A stretch of 64,000 bases of DNA from Clarireedia homoeocarpa (Eukaryota; Ascomycota; Leotiomycetes; Helotiales; Rutstroemiaceae), in assembly GCA_001465935.1 (NCBI GenBank), contig LNKV01000008.1, positions 248,001-312,000 on the forward strand. The letters are read 5' to 3'. This document shows positions 1-10,052 of this stretch, in pieces. The notes below the pieces were generated by a model, which saw only the letters and a program-made list of their open reading frames with translations, made no database searches and was not told the DNA's origin. The position numbers and the translations under genes were made by a program. Position 1 is the stretch's first letter, and the number at the start of each line of letters is the position of its first letter.

Positions 1-945
1 TACAGTGGAGGAAACCTGAAAATCATCTCATTCAACACCAACTTCTACTACAAGCAAAATTTCTGGCTCTACGAGAAAACGATGGAGACGGACCCCAATG
101 GGCAACTGGCTTGGCTCGTAACTGAGCTCCAAGCAGCTGAGACCGCAGGTCAACGAGTTTGGCTAATGGGCCACATGCCCATGGGAGCGGGAGATGCTTT
201 CCACGACGGCTCAAACTACTTCAACCAGATCGTTCAGCGCTACTCGGCAACCATTGCTGGCATGTTCTACGGACATACACACAAAGACGAGTTCGAGATC
301 TCATACAGCGATTATACAAAACCCACTGCCAGTGGCGCAACAGCAATGTCCTACATCGCACCCGCGCTGACTCCAACATCTGGAAACCCTTCATTCAGAG
401 TCTACTCCGTTGATCCCGTTACATTCGGTATTCTCGACGTCACAACCTATATCGCCAACATTTCCGCCTCAACATACCAATCCGGCCCTGTGTGGCAAAA
501 GTACTACTCGGTCAAAGAAACTTACGGTCCACTCGTCACACCTCCTTTGACCTCCCAATCAGCCGAGCTCACTCCAGCGTTCTGGCACAATGTTACTGCA
601 CTTTTCGAGAACAATGATGCTGTGTTCCAGCAATATGTTGCGCGCAAGTCAAGAGGCTACGAACCCTCGACCTGTACCGGCGACTGCAAGACCAGCGAGA
701 TTTGCCAGTTGCGCGCCGCAGAGAGCCAGTACAATTGCGTGACTGTTTCACCAGGAGTTCACTTTAAACATAAGCACAAGAGAGATGTAGAGAGTGTGGC
801 ACATGTTGACAGTTGTGATGGGTCGGTGGCGGCGGCAAGTCTGGGAAGTTCAGCGGTGGATGTTACAGTGCTGAAGGCGGCGTTGGAGAAGGTGCTTGGA
901 GCAGCTTTCTTGAATACAGTGGTTAATAGTACGGCTTCTTCTTGA
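1..945 (+). CDS. Acid sphingomyelinase-like phosphodiesterase, C-terminal part (5' end outside window)
   Basis: The frame is open from base 1 and ends at TGA 943-945, so about 314 C-terminal residues are present and the N-terminus lies upstream of the window. Two metal-binding motifs of the calcineurin-like phosphoesterase fold are visible: G-H-M-P (nt 169-180) and G-H-T-H (nt 271-282). The family hydrolyses sphingomyelin or related sphingolipids to ceramide and phosphorylcholine and is usually secreted. After the catalytic part comes a Cys-rich tail (six Cys, about nt 670-740) like the C-terminal region of acid sphingomyelinases, then a Lys/His-rich stretch. Several N-x-S/T sites fit a secreted protein. 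The downstream neighbour is convergent. Substrate preference cannot be read from the sequence. Confidence 0.88.
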   Translation, partial: YSGGNLKIISFNTNFYYKQNFWLYEKTMETDPNGQLAWLVTELQAAETAGQRVWLMGHMPMGAGDAFHDGSNYFNQIVQRYSATIAGMFYGHTHKDEFEISYSDYTKPTASGATAMSYIAPALTPTSGNPSFRVYSVDPVTFGILDVTTYIANISASTYQSGPVWQKYYSVKETYGPLVTPPLTSQSAELTPAFWHNVTALFENNDAVFQQYVARKSRGYEPSTCTGDCKTSEICQLRAAESQYNCVTVSPGVHFKHKHKRDVESVAHVDSCDGSVAAASLGSSAVDVTVLKAALEKVLGAAFLNTVVNSTASS

Positions 946-1194
946 GAAAATGGGAGAGGGACGAGAGACAAAAAGTTTATGAATTAAGACCTAGGTGACC
1001 AAGGACATAATGAAGGCGGAAAGCTTTTATGAGCAAGTTGATTAGCTTTACTGGTCAGAATGCACTCACTTCTTAGCGGATCTATTCTCATATATTGGCT
1101 TTGAAAATCATACATCATTGACTGCGAACCATGTCACTAAAAGTTCATAAAGATAAATTGATTCTCACAGAAGCAATCCCATTAGAGTACTTAC

Positions 1195-1294
1195 CGCCAT
1201 AGGTGGCGACCATAAGCTTATACGAATTACAAATTATCCTCGCGGCCTCCAAACCGGCCATTCCACCCCCAATAACTACAACCCAAATTTTCTT
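1195..1294 (-). pseudogene. Relic of an FAD-dependent oxidoreductase first exon
   Basis: On the minus strand, 33 codons read as a Rossmann beta-alpha-beta start: a lysine-led hydrophobic strand, then V-I-G-G-G-M-A-G-L-E-A-A-R. This is the FAD-binding GxGxxG signature seen at the N-terminus of amine or polyamine oxidases and related flavoproteins. A perfect GTAAGT donor follows at 1194-1189. A TGA precedes the frame directly. The only nearby ATG (1298-1296) is one base out of frame, and no following exon is found before the sphingomyelinase stop. It is therefore best read as a truncated leftover of a flavoprotein gene. The precise family is uncertain. Confidence 0.5.
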
Positions 1295-1333
1295 TCATCT
1301 TCGCACCTAAACGCAAAGAACATGGAAAGAGAA

Positions 1334-3364
1334 GGTCGCCGAGCTTCTCAGATATGCAACACGACCTTCTTTCCCTCTTCATCATTCGCCTCCTTCGTTT
1401 CTCTAGCTAGCACTTTAACCCTTTCAACTCAGCTGTACAGTACCTACTCGACCCATGCATAAAAATTTTCCTCCGTAGGCGCATCGTGCAAGTGCCGACC
1501 GCTATCGCGACCCGCGCGATGTTTTAGGAGCAAGGGTTGTAATAGGTGCGAGTGGATGTTTACTCGCTGTTGAGGTTTTCTGGTAGCCGCGAAATTTAAG
1601 AATAGAGAGAGATACTGTAGGTCGCTGGCCGGTACAGATGTGCAACTTGTGGAATTTGTTTCTGGGAGTTTCTATTTGTTGGTGTGGATTGGATATGGAT
1701 GGCTGGATACGGATACTCGCCTGAGTGGATTAGGCTTGCTGTGGCCGGAGTTGAGACCCGTGTGATATTTATTGTGAGTGACTTGACTTGTGAGAGTGGG
1801 CAGTGACATGGGAATTTGCAGCTGAACTGGATGAGTGGAGGGGATTGGGATAGGATGGGAGAGTATTCCTGTCTTTTCTTAACTTGAGATGTCGCGCGGT
1901 CGCCGACCGTTTGCGATATGCAACATTTTCCTACCTTTCGCTTTTGATTCGTCTTGTACAATATTGAGCGGATATTTAAAGACGTATATAACAAGGTTAT
2001 ATCGCTGTCGTCGGCTGCTAGCCTTATATCAGACCTTTTCGAGGAGAGTGGATTTGGTTTTTCGCCCAAGTAGATTGAATGTTGAGTCAAAGTGTGTCTA
2101 CAGAGAGGTCGCCGACCGCTTGAGATGTGCAACAGATGATTGAAAGTCTTCTGATTTGCTTGTTCTATGGTGCGAAGTCATGGTCATTGTCGCCGCCGAC
2201 CCTTGGCTGTTGTCGGAATCGCCGAGTTGTCTTTCTGTCCGAGTGGATTCAGCATTTGTGGTTGGATCCATTGATTCGCCTTCTGAAAATGAAATCAGGT
2301 CGCCGACCGTTTGAGATATGCAACATTTGGCTTTTATTCAATGTTGAAAGCCTAACGCTGATGTCGCCGTCGCCGGCAGCCGGCTCTCGGCTGTCAGAAA
2401 ACATGCACACTTACCTTCCCTCCCTTAAAGTGGATCCGGCAATTGAAGTTGATGGTGTGCTGAAAAGGAATTCAGGTCGCCGGTCGTTTAAGATATGCAA
2501 CAAATATCTTTCTGTCCTTTGAAATGTCTCCTGTGTGTCCATATCCCCGGCAACAAATCTGACTGCCGACCTTAGCCAGGTGTATACCGCCATCTTGGTT
2601 CCTAAAGTGGGCCCAATAGAACCTCACCTCTTTTCCATCTAAGGTCACCGACCGTTTGAGATATGCAACAAATGTCTTTTAATTGTCCGAAAATGCCGGT
2701 AGTTCCTGTGCCGCGACCATCTCAGCAATTTTTACATCGATCGGGTTCATCAACCTCCACTGTGTTTTCGTATCCTTGAAGTAGTTACTTGGTCAAGGTC
2801 GCCGATAGGTTCAGATGTGCAACAGATATGACTTTTTTCTTCGGTCTTCTCTCTAGATGTCTTATGTTTACGTCAAGTCGCTTTAAAAGGAAAACCAGAA
2901 CCTTTTTTGGCCACGAAGATGGAAGGGTATATTGTAGATTTTTGAGACCTTAGGTCACCGACCTTTTCAGATATGCAACAGATGGTATATTCTTTGGTGG
3001 TGCATGATTCATGATCACGTATATGCATCGAAGATTTCCATGTCCTGACATTCATAGTAACCGACTTACAATATCTGTGGCATGAGTTTTTGAGTAGACC
3101 ACGATATCTACTCGTAGAAGATTCCCGGCTTGCTTGATATTGGACGAAGATTTTGCTTCTGGTCTTCTATATTCGGTTTTCCCAAGTTCCAATATTCCCG
3201 GCCGATGCTCATTCGACTTTCAATCAATCGATTTGTACCTCCTGGATCTTCAGCCGCTTCACTTCCATCAAGTGGCCAATTTGAGGTTCCTTCTCAAACA
3301 TCATGATTCAGGTGGAGCATTGACCATGACCCTAGAGGTCGCCGACCTGCTCAGATATGCAATG
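1334..3364 (+). repeat. Forward cluster: ten copies of a 28-bp two-part element
   Basis: Each copy is an 11-bp near-palindrome GGTCGCCGACC, a 7-nt spacer (consensus GTTTGAG) and a 10-bp box ATATGCAACA. Copies span 1334-1361, 1620-1647, 1898-1925, 2107-2134, 2298-2325, 2475-2502, 2643-2670, 2797-2824, 2953-2980 and 3337-3364. Part lengths (11+7+10) are identical in all ten. Most substitutions are single bases; the copy at 1620 is the most degenerate. Start-to-start distances are 286, 278, 209, 191, 177, 168, 154, 156 and 384 bp. The DNA between copies shows only weak similarity, for example GTGGAT about 50-70 bp before several copies and a CTGAAAA-GAA-TCAG lead-in before 2298 and 2475. This suggests old tandem duplication with selection on the core. 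Confidence 0.93.
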
Positions 3365-4681
3365 GTTTGCACACTGACTTGATAGCTCCGATCCTTACCA
3401 TTGTACCGCTCGTATACATGAATTGCGGCGCTGTTAGGTCGGGAATTGCCTCTGTTAGCTGTACCACGCGAGGCCAGTGACCATTCGAGACTTGCGACAA
3501 AAAGCTTCCCTCTTATTGACATTGATTTGCCTAAAGTCTGAATGATTTACTTCGTGCATGAGATTTGAATATCGAAAGCCTAACTTCATGGCCAACATAA
3601 GAGCTTGAAGAAAGAGTTGTTAGAATATGGCAGGGTAGGCATTTCTTCGCCCATAAGTATCTCGTGTCTACTCATTTGTTGTCCCGCACCACTGATAGCT
3701 AGCTACCTTACCATTGACAGACATTTCATCGTATTGCGTGTATCCCACCACTCGTATATATTATCTATTTGAAACGGCACTGTGTACAAATTTAATCCCT
3801 TACAATCCCAATCCATAGGTAAATAGGTAAGTACTTTGTACAAGCAGGATGCCCTATTCCTGCTCGTACACAGTATCCATAAGCGGCGAACTACAAAAAT
3901 GGGAGTAAAAGCAAAAAGCATAGGTCTTGTTATGGTCGCTCATTCGGTCGGGCATTCAAAGAGAATGTCATCTGCTGATGTGGCATTGTTTTTTTGTAAT
4001 GTTTTGCATACACATGCACCTCTCGTTTGCTGGGTGATAATTGATTTCCTTGGGTTGAAGACAAAGTAGAGGTGAGGTTGGTAGTTCGCGTTGCACAAAT
4101 CTCTAGCTGCAGTACTCCAGCCTTCCAGAAACAAACCAGAAACAGGGATACACGATTTTACATACAGCGAGCGAGAGCAATCCGACACGGACTACCTTGC
4201 GAGCGAAGATCTTTTCAAGCCAAGAAATCTCAAAACATCAACTCAGACAATTGCAAGTCTGCCTCGCATCGAGGCACCAATCATATTCCATCTCCGTTAA
4301 CCCCCAGATCTTAATCACTACTTACCTTAGCCCCCCTGAATGTGACTGACGTCGGCTTGCCTTTCTTCGGCGACCACATCAACATCACACCTCGCCTACG
4401 CACACTGCATGCAAGCCACCATCCCAAGCCCCACGATCTTAGGATCTTTTCGGCAAAATCTCCGAATGCAGCCATAACCGACTTTTCTCTCTCTCTGAAA
4501 TCTGCGGGAAATGTCGGAGATGTCGGAGAGAGCAGAGATCCAGGCTCCCGGGTGAAGGAATCCCCAAAAGACGACCCTGGAACTAGTTTTCTGGGGGTAG
4601 GCTTCAAGGTATCTCCAGTCTCGATTCATTCTCACTACGTAGGATTCTTTGGTTGGAGTTTGCCCTTTTCAAAAGGAATCT

Positions 4682-5419
4682 TGTTGCCTATCTGACAAGA
4701 CGGTCGCCGACCTGCGGTTGGGCGATGGTTGTTGTGCTTCTTACAGTATATTGGTTGTACAACACGGTGATGTGATATGATCATACAGGACATGCATAGG
4801 CCGCGGCGGGGATTTGGGTCGATATTTCGTACTGTAGTGGATTGAGGCTGAAATTGATTGATTCTCGTGATACTCACTCTACGATGTTCGGGCATGCTTC
4901 TCCTGCGTTGATTAGCTACAAGATACGAAAGATGTTCAAGCACTCACGTTTGTTGCATATCGCGATAGGTCGGCGACCTAAATGCGAATCCATTTTGAAA
5001 GCTTTGTTTGGTGTACGAGCAAGACATGTGTTGATTGAGGTGCGCATGTCGCTTGGCGATACCGTGGATAGATGAATCTCCGTCTCAGGTCAGATCCATC
5101 CCAAGCCAATTAAATACCGATGGGGGAAAGAAGAACAGGAGAATCGTTTTGTTGCATATCTCAAAAGGTCGGCGACCTTGGGTTTGGGACCAAGTCTGCT
5201 GGATTTGCCTTCTCCTACGTACTGTACAACGGTTAGGGCTGGGGGCTGGCAGGGAGGATGTTGAAGAGTGCAGCCGACGATGTCCGCATTCGGTCAACGC
5301 ACGATGACCTGATCTCGCCTAACAGAACTTCTAGCCCCGACAGGAAAATCTTCGTGGCAAGATCTTATATGATAATGAAAGTTTGTAAATTGTTGCATAT
5401 CTTAAAACGGTCGGCGACC
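4682..5419 (-). repeat. Reverse cluster: four copies of the 28-bp two-part element
   Basis: The same element occurs in reverse orientation (TGTTGCATAT, spacer, GGTCGGCGACC on the plus strand) at 4682-4712 (spacer 10 nt, one base changed in the box), 4951-4978 (spacer 7), 5150-5177 (spacer 7) and 5391-5419 (spacer 8). The ATATGCAAC ends of both clusters therefore point inward to the copy-free middle. The last copy ends 58 bp from the ferric reductase stop codon, so it may lie in that gene's 3' UTR. Confidence 0.92.
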
Positions 5420-5477
5420 TTAAATTGATTCATAATCGTACTAGCTCATAATTTCGTAAAAGGAACCTTCCATTCCA

Positions 5478-7646
5478 TCATCCATCCCGACTATCCCAAT
5501 GTAATTCCACGTCTCGACTTTTCCGCCCCCTCCACACCTCACTTCCGCTGTTCATTCCCGCTACCGAAGTCCTCAAATCCCTGCCCATATCCGCTGGTCC
5601 ACTGGCTATCACTCGCGTTCTGTGCTGATCGCTTGCTCGAGTTGAGATGAAGGACTCCAGTATATCTTTCAACGCCGGTCGTTGATGGTCCAATATCTTG
5701 ACATCTAGATCTAAAGCTCCTACTATACTCTTTTCCGATCTCCCATCGCCTGGATCGATATCCATTCCCTTCTCATCCATCACCGATATGTTTTCAACCG
5801 GCGCCGAATCTCCTGACTCGTTTTCATCTCCTTGGGTGACATAGATATGAATATTCAGATCGACTCCGCTCTCCTTACTCCTCCTCTTCATCTCCCGTAA
5901 TTCCTTCCCAATCCACCGTATATTGCTCCTCCTCCTTACAGTCCACACGAAATCAACTGCAGCGCCCTTCATCCCCTCCTTTTTTAACGCACTTATGACA
6001 ACCGGCACTGTCAACGTAACCCCCGTTCCTCCTGCAACCGCTAAAATATTCGTACTCTCCTCCTTTTCCCCCAATAATGGTTTCCCGTACGGACCGCAAA
6101 TCACCACTGGGGTGCTGACCTGCCCATTCAACGCCAACTGTTTTAATCTTCCCGTTTCGCCATTCCTGCAACGGATGATGTACGTGTGATGCTGAGATTT
6201 ACTGCCAGGAGAAGGAACGGACGATACAGTCAATGGATGCGACTGCCAGATGCTGAGAGCGGGAAAACACAAGTAGAAATGTTGGCCAATTGCCCATGGG
6301 GCATGCTCATGCTCGAAGTCGAGACGGATGATACCACCATCAGGATCCGGATGGTATTCGAGTGTTGCTTGAGCGGGGTGGAATTCAAGCCCTATGTTGA
6401 ATCATCAGTGAAGATTCTTCTCTCTATGAAAAAGAAAGTAAAAATGGAGCCAACTCACCAATATACCCGTTCACAAACCCAGTATGAATCGCCCAAGTTC
6501 TCAATAACCTAATGCCTCTATCCAGAAAAAACAACCCCAACGAAGCGATCATCCAACACTTCAACTGCTTCCAATGACCCCAGCAAGCCCCAATATACAA
6601 ACAAGCTACCACATAATGCGTCTTCCTAAAGAATTCATACCCCGTCCATTGGATAGCCCTCCGAATACTAAAAACATACAAAAAGCACAAAAACGCCAGC
6701 GCCACACATCCCCAGATGATATAAGGCTCTTTGATAAACTCCGAGTAGACTGCCGGCTGCGGCTGGTAAAAATGCCCTTCAATGAGTGTCCAGCTGAATG
6801 TGTGTACGATCGCTTGAATCAGAATGATGCGGCCGAGCCAGCGGTGCAGGAAGTTGAATGATTGGTAGGGAATACCGGTAGCGAGACTGAGGAGCGATTC
6901 GCGGGTGCTAAGGAGGACGGTAAAGGGGGTTAGGGCGTAGGCGAGGGCGCCGATGCGGTCGGAGAAGCCGCCAAGGCCAGTACGTGTGTTGTGGAGAGTA
7001 GTTTTTTTGACGGGAGTGATCCAGGTTTTGTAAACGATGCCGATGAACCTAGGAGATGTTAAGGGAGGGCGGAAAGCTGAGACGGGGAGGAGATCACTCA
7101 CGAGAATACAATGAGGTAGCCGGAGAGAATGGCGAGGGTTAGGATTTGCAGTCTTGTTGTATGGCCGAATATCGAGGCGAAGCTCTCCGGTAAGAGATAT
7201 CTTCTTAGTGAAGCTTGTGTGCCTCTCCACGCTCTGTAGTACCACCCGTTTGATGACCCTGTCGAGGTTTGATTCTCGGCATCTGGGGAAGCTGTGCTGC
7301 CCTTTCCGGTAGGTCTAAGGAACCGAAGAATAATGAAGATAGCAAGGAGTCCGCCAATTACAGCCCACAAGATGAATGTATATAGCATGGAGATATCATG
7401 CATCCACTGAAACCAATTAGTCGCTGGAGAGAAAATGGCTCTTTGGTGATAGGATCACATCGCAGTAAGACTTCTTGAGTCCATTGATAGGGAATGAATT
7501 TGACATACATAAACGGCATCCAGATATTCACACGAACCAGCGTCATTCGTACACGGTAACACACGATCAACGTAACCCCAATGCGGCACAAAATAAGAAG
7601 TATTATCCGCTACTTGGATATGGCGAGACTTGAGAGCGTCCATCAT
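5478..7646 (-). CDS. FRE-type ferric/cupric reductase, transmembrane
   Basis: Exons on the minus strand are 7646-7509, 7406-7102, 7048-6459 and 6391-5478, with GT...AG introns and matching phases (648 residues). The N-terminal part has the Cys-containing external segment and a first membrane helix. The ferric reductase transmembrane block follows, with several helices and His residues placed to bind two hemes (for example in the FLHRWLGRIILIQAIVHTF stretch). Then come an FAD-binding barrel (HPLTVSS motif) and an NADPH-binding domain with GPYGKP and AGGTGVT. These enzymes pass electrons from NADPH through FAD and heme to reduce extracellular Fe3+ or Cu2+ before uptake. An acceptor-like AG lies 15 bp upstream of the chosen ATG at 7646, so a short extra 5' exon is possible. 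I could not find one that keeps frame. Confidence 0.88.
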
Positions 7647-8449
7647 GGCGTTACCAGAAGCCTAAGAAATTCGATTAACGAAGAATGAGAAGTCACACAG
7701 TTTCCTAACAACGAGCTACATCGACAGAATATATTCAAACATGGGGTTATTGCCAAGCCCTTCACCACTTAAGAACGAGCAGGTTTGTGTGGGCTAGATT
7801 ACCAAATTGACTACAGATTGTGCGAACTTCAGAGGGACTCCCAATGGTGAATATCTAGGATACCCGCAGTACGTTTCAGATGACAATGATTGGGCGGAAG
7901 AGATGTCGGAAGAGCTGCCAAGAGGCCAGATGGAACTATATCCGCTAAACATGACAAACTCGCTCAAATGCGCGCACTGGCAAGTTTTGTCCTTCATAGA
8001 ACGGACGAATATAATAGAGAGAGAGCGAGAAACTGATGGTAAACAGACAGAAGGGTTGATACTGCAGTTTCAATATCTCGCTAGGTATTTGGGCAATTTT
8101 GAAGGAATTTGGGGCGCAGAATAGGATGTGTAGATAATTGCTTCTACCAGGAAAGTTCTCCTCGCCAAGATTTTGCTGAGGACTGCTCGCACAATTATTC
8201 TCTGGCCAGGATGTGTTGACTATATGATTGGGAAAATTTCGGGGTATTTACGCCTATTACCTGGAAGTATTGTAAGTGCAAGCAAGATATGAAGACCAAC
8301 GGCAAGGTAGAGCTTCGTTTGCAATGCTATCGCATCTTATAATGCATTTTTGATGTTGGTATGAATTCCCATGCCCACCTGCACTCCTGTTATTGCAAAA
8401 TATTCAAACAACGCCTGGTTTGCACCTTTTTCGGTCCTAAGACACCATT
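7647..8449. other. Intergenic: ferric reductase promoter and chorismate synthase 3' flank
   Basis: This interval lies upstream of the minus-strand ferric reductase and downstream of the minus-strand chorismate synthase. A 105-codon plus-strand frame (7807-8124) begins at TTG and has no recognisable features. No repeat or RNA gene was seen. Confidence 0.6.
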
Positions 8450-9814
8450 TTACTTCGACCCATTGACACCAGCGTCATTGATCTCCATCTTTTCCTTCGC
8501 CGCTTCTCCACCGACCAATGTATCTTTCGCTGGTACCATACTCTTTAATGGTGGTAGAAGACTGCGGGAGGTTTGTCGTGCTTGCTGGGCCATCAACGCA
8601 TCAATTACTACTAATGCTGCCATAGCCTCTACAATTGGCACAGCGCGGGGTACAACACATGGGTCATGTCGACCCTTTGCAGCCAAAATACCAGGTCCTG
8701 AACCATCATATGTGGCGGTTTCTTGAGCCTGTCCAATCGTCGCCGGTGGCTTGAATGCCACACGGAAATAAATTGGTGCGCCATTTGTAATGCCTCCCTG
8801 GATACCTCCGGAATTGTTTGTCTTGGTGGTAAGTTTTGGTCTTGGGATGCCGTTCTTACTAGCACCTGTCTCCAGCGGGGGAACTTCGGTAGCGAGAATG
8901 AAAGGGTCGTTGTGGATCGATCCCGGAACTTCGCAGCCACCGAAACCACTACCAACTTCGAAGCCCTTCGAGGCTGGGATGCTAAGCATGGCATGTGCCA
9001 GCATAGCTTCCATCTTGTCAAAACATGGTTCACCTAGCCCACTAGGTACGTTACGGATGACGCAAGTAACTGTTCCTCCGATACTATCTTCTCTGTCGCG
9101 GAACTGTGCAATTATGTCTGCCATTTTAGCGGAGGCAGCAGCATCGGGACATCGAACTGGTACAAATTCGTCTACTTTGGAACGGGTGACTGATTGAATG
9201 AGAGATAGGAATGCTGGGTTTGTGGAAGCAGATGGATGTTCCGGCGTAGGAGGGAACATGTGGCAGTTTCCGACTGAAGAGACAAATGCAACGATCTCAA
9301 TGCCATGTGCAAGCTTCAGGTACTTTTCGGCAATGGCACTGGCTGCCACTCTACCGATTGTTTCACGGGCACTGCTACGCCCGCCACCGCTGCTAGCCTT
9401 TACACCATATTTTTCGAGGTATGTCCAATCTGCGTGACTTGGGCGTGGGTATAAGTCCATCGTAGAGTTACCATAGTCGTGAGGTCGTTGATCTTGGTTG
9501 CGGACCATCATCCCAATTGGAGTGCCAAGGGTAATGCCAAACTCTGTGCCGGAGTGAATTTCGACTTTATCTTTTTCATCGCGAGGAGTAGTAAGGGCAC
9601 TCTGGCCAGGACGACGGCGAGTCATTTGTGGTTGAATATCATCTTCCGTAAGTTCCATGCCCGGAGGGCAGCCATCGACTATGCATCCTACTGATCGACA
9701 ATGCGATTCTCCATAACTACGGAATCATAGGGTTAGTTTTGTATAATTGACGAAGAACTCCAATTGATTAGCAACGTACGTAGTAACTCTAAAGTATTGC
9801 CCGAAAGTAGACAT
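8450..9814 (-). CDS. ARO2: Chorismate synthase
   Basis: Two exons: 9814-9780 (35 nt, starting M-S-T-F-G-Q-Y-F-R-V-T) and 9716-8450, joined across a 63-bp intron with GTACGT donor and TAG acceptor, giving 433 residues. The protein converts 5-enolpyruvylshikimate-3-phosphate to chorismate, the last shared step to aromatic amino acids, and needs reduced FMN. Visible signatures are G-E-S-H-C near the start, the S-A-R-E-T-I-G-R-V-A-A block, and an N-N-S-G-G-I-Q-G-G-I-T-N-G segment. Fungal enzymes are known to be bifunctional, with a built-in NADPH-flavin reductase activity. The length fits fungal homologues, which are longer than bacterial ones. It shares a short divergent promoter with the lipoate ligase gene. 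Confidence 0.97.
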
Positions 9815-10052
9815 TTTGGCGTAGTGGAAGGTTTATTGTAGAAAGGGTCGAAGAGATAGTTTTTGAATGCGGGACAAAAAAATGTTGTTCAGCTTGATGA
9901 CTCTGGCCGAGCTCGGACCCTTTGGCGGGATGATGATGTGAGGTGAGATCTAGAGTAGACCCTTGTTACTGTACATAATTTGCTCGCCTTACAGGTGCAT
10001 CTCCGGAGCTTCCAATAATTGCGTTCACCACATTTGTTGTTTTACACATTCA
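9815..10052. promoter_or_regulatory. 238-bp bidirectional promoter between chorismate synthase and lipoate ligase
   Basis: The start codons of the two divergent genes lie only 238 bp apart, so both transcripts must start within this interval or share control elements. A TACTGTA word occurs at 9968. No TATA box is obvious. Confidence 0.7.

Larger units (their letters stand above)
946..5477. other. 4.5 kb convergent intergenic region carrying a 28-bp element array
   Basis: This gap separates the 3' ends of two convergent genes, the sphingomyelinase (+) and the ferric reductase (-). It contains an FAD-oxidoreductase exon relic (1195-1294), ten forward copies of a 28-bp element (1334-3364), a middle stretch of about 1.3 kb without copies (3365-4681), and four reverse copies (4682-5419). 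Open frames across it mostly start at TTG and cross the repeats, and none looks like a protein. No transposase, terminal repeat or tRNA was seen. Confidence 0.8.

Noticed and set aside
1596..2132. 178-codon minus-strand open frame across the element array
   Set aside because: It starts at TTG, not ATG, runs through two array elements and has no family features. The openness is explained by repeat composition.
4342..4695. Overlapping 117- and 98-codon frames on both strands
   Set aside because: Neither shows a domain, signal peptide or splice-consistent structure, and they overlap antisense.
1334..5419. CRISPR-like reading of the regularly repeated 28-bp element
   Set aside because: The genome is fungal, inter-copy distances are 150-380 bp and irregular, orientation flips, and no associated genes exist.
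7807..8124. 105-codon plus-strand frame upstream of the ferric reductase
   Set aside because: It begins at TTG, has no good ATG near the start and resembles no protein known to me.
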